13,087 nucleotides of DNA from an uncultured Desulfobacca sp. (GTDB taxonomy: Bacteria > Desulfobacterota > Desulfobaccia > Desulfobaccales > Desulfobaccaceae), in NCBI GenBank assembly GCA_937958145.1, contig CALGOE010000147.1, positions 1 to 13,087 of the forward strand, read 5' to 3'. Below the pieces are notes generated by a model. The model saw only the letters and a list, made by a program, of their open reading frames with translations. It did no database searches and had not been told where the DNA came from. Numbering within the stretch: the stretch's first letter is position 1; each line of letters opens with the position of its first letter. A program made the translations under genes and the position numbers. Positions 12,225-13,087 of this stretch are shown here, piece after piece.

Positions 12225-13087
12225 ATGGACACCGATCTGAAAATTTTCGCCGGCAACAGCAATCCTGATCTGGCCTGGGAGATCTGCAACTGTCTGTCCA
12301 TGCCGGTGGGCCGGGCCTTGGTAGGAACCTTCAGTGACGGCGAAATTAAGGTGGAGATTGGCGAAAATGTCCGGGGACGGGATGTCTTTGTGATTCAATC
12401 CACCTGCCACCCGGTCAATACCAACCTCATGGAACTGTTGATCATGATCGATGCCCTGAAAAGGGCCTCGGCGCGACGGATAACAGCGGTCATTCCTTAC
12501 TACGGCTATGCCCGGCAGGACCGCAAGGTGGCGCCTCGGGTGCCCATCAGCGCCAAACTGGTGGCCGACCTTTTGACCAGCGCCGGGGCCAACCGGATTC
12601 TCACCATGGATCTGCATGTCGGCCAGATCCAGGGATTTTTTAACATTCCTGTGGACAACCTCTATGCCTCACCGGTCATGATGCCCTATATTAAAGCCAC
12701 CTTTCTAAACAATCTGGTCATGATCTCCCCTGATGCCGGCGGTGTGCCCCGGGCCCGGGCCTATGCCCGGCGTCTGGGTTCAAAATTGGCCTTCATTGAT
12801 AAACGCCGGGATGAAGCCGGCAAAGCCAAGGCCATGCACATCATCGGCGAAGTCAAGGATCTCATCGCCGTCATCCTGGATGATATCATTGACACCGGCG
12901 GCACCCTCACCGAGGCGGCCAAGGTGATCATGGATCACGGCGCCAAAGCCGTCTATGCCTGCTGTTCCCACCCGGTTCTGTCCGGGCCGGCCATTGACCG
13001 CATCGAAGCCTCACCCATCAAAAAGCTGGTGGTCACCGATACCATCCCCCTGTCCGAGCAGGCCAGGAAATCGGAAAAAATCGTCCA
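12225..13087 (+). CDS. prs: Ribose-phosphate pyrophosphokinase (PRPP synthetase), 3' end cut by window
   Basis: Makes PRPP from ribose-5-phosphate and ATP for purine, pyrimidine, NAD, histidine and tryptophan synthesis; cytosolic hexamer. 287 residues are visible of about 310-315; the frame is open at the window edge. Landmarks: IFAGNSNPDLAWEI (7-20), the FSDGEIKVEI segment (36-45), PYYGYARQDRK (91-101), MDLHVGQIQGFF (128-139) with catalytic-type His131, SPDAGGVPRARAYARRLG (168-185), IDKRR (191-195) and the PRPP loop VILDDIIDTGGTLTE (216-230). Small departures from the common form (DLHVGQ for DLHAGQ, SPDAGG for SPDVGG, DTGGT for DTAGT) are conservative. ATG 12225 has TGGAG (12211-12215) nine bases before it. 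It has its own candidate promoter and uses the product of the tkt-rpiB genes at the other end of the window. Confidence 0.96.
   Translation, partial: MDTDLKIFAGNSNPDLAWEICNCLSMPVGRALVGTFSDGEIKVEIGENVRGRDVFVIQSTCHPVNTNLMELLIMIDALKRASARRITAVIPYYGYARQDRKVAPRVPISAKLVADLLTSAGANRILTMDLHVGQIQGFFNIPVDNLYASPVMMPYIKATFLNNLVMISPDAGGVPRARAYARRLGSKLAFIDKRRDEAGKAKAMHIIGEVKDLIAVILDDIIDTGGTLTEAAKVIMDHGAKAVYACCSHPVLSGPAIDRIEASPIKKLVVTDTIPLSEQARKSEKIV

Noticed and set aside
11949..12617. 222-codon open frame on the - strand across the prs start
   Set aside because: It is antisense to the clear prs gene and its promoter region, with no recognisable motif or ribosome binding site.

Overview
The window is GC-rich (roughly 60%), densely coded, and every gene I can support lies on the + strand. 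An outer-membrane-type beta-barrel protein with a signal peptide suggests a Gram-negative cell. A rubrerythrin-type di-iron protein suggests an anaerobe or microaerophile. A Desulfobacterota-like bacterium would fit, but that is an inference from gene content and base composition. I see no transposase, integrase, phage gene, tRNA, rRNA or CRISPR array.

Layout. (1) 1-781: the 3' end of a RecB-like PD-(D/E)XK nuclease, probably the tail of an AddA/UvrD-type helicase-nuclease. (2) 1127-3788: transketolase (tkt) and ribose-5-phosphate isomerase B (rpiB), behind a candidate promoter with a perfect TATAAT. (3) 4020-9566: a compact seven-gene operon behind its own sigma70-like promoter (TTGACC-17-TATACT). 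(4) 9568-11027: a BASS-type 10-TM transporter and a ferritin-like protein that run on from the operon without a gap. (5) 11299-11952: a secreted or outer-membrane beta-barrel protein with its own promoter. (6) 12225 to the window end: PRPP synthetase (prs), cut by the edge. tkt, rpiB and prs together supply ribose-5-phosphate and PRPP, so the unusual operon sits among housekeeping genes.

The operon in (3) is the main discovery. In order it encodes a SpoVT/AbrB-fold regulator; a 149-residue protein with a plausible beta-grasp layout and an internal Gly-Gly followed by a basic tail; a ~400-residue protein whose C-terminal third has E2 (UBC-fold) hallmarks (His-Pro, then Ile-Cys-Leu); an unrecognised 135-residue protein; a ClpX-like AAA+ unfoldase lacking the zinc-binding N-domain; a JAB/JAMM metalloprotease; and a ThiF/E1-like adenylating enzyme with a degenerate second adenylation-like domain fused at its N-terminus. 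This reads as a bacterial ubiquitin-like conjugation, deconjugation and unfolding pathway. The E1 would activate and the E2 transfer a modifier (candidate: the 149-residue protein), the JAB protease would mature or remove it, and the ClpX-like ring would unfold tagged targets.

E1/E2/JAB operons are known in bacteria (Bil, type II CBASS and PRTRC-like cassettes). The combination with a dedicated ClpX-like unfoldase, an AbrB regulator and a tandem pseudo-E1/E1 protein does not match any of those as I know them. The E1, JAB and AAA+ calls are firm, the E2 call is good, and the modifier call is a hypothesis.
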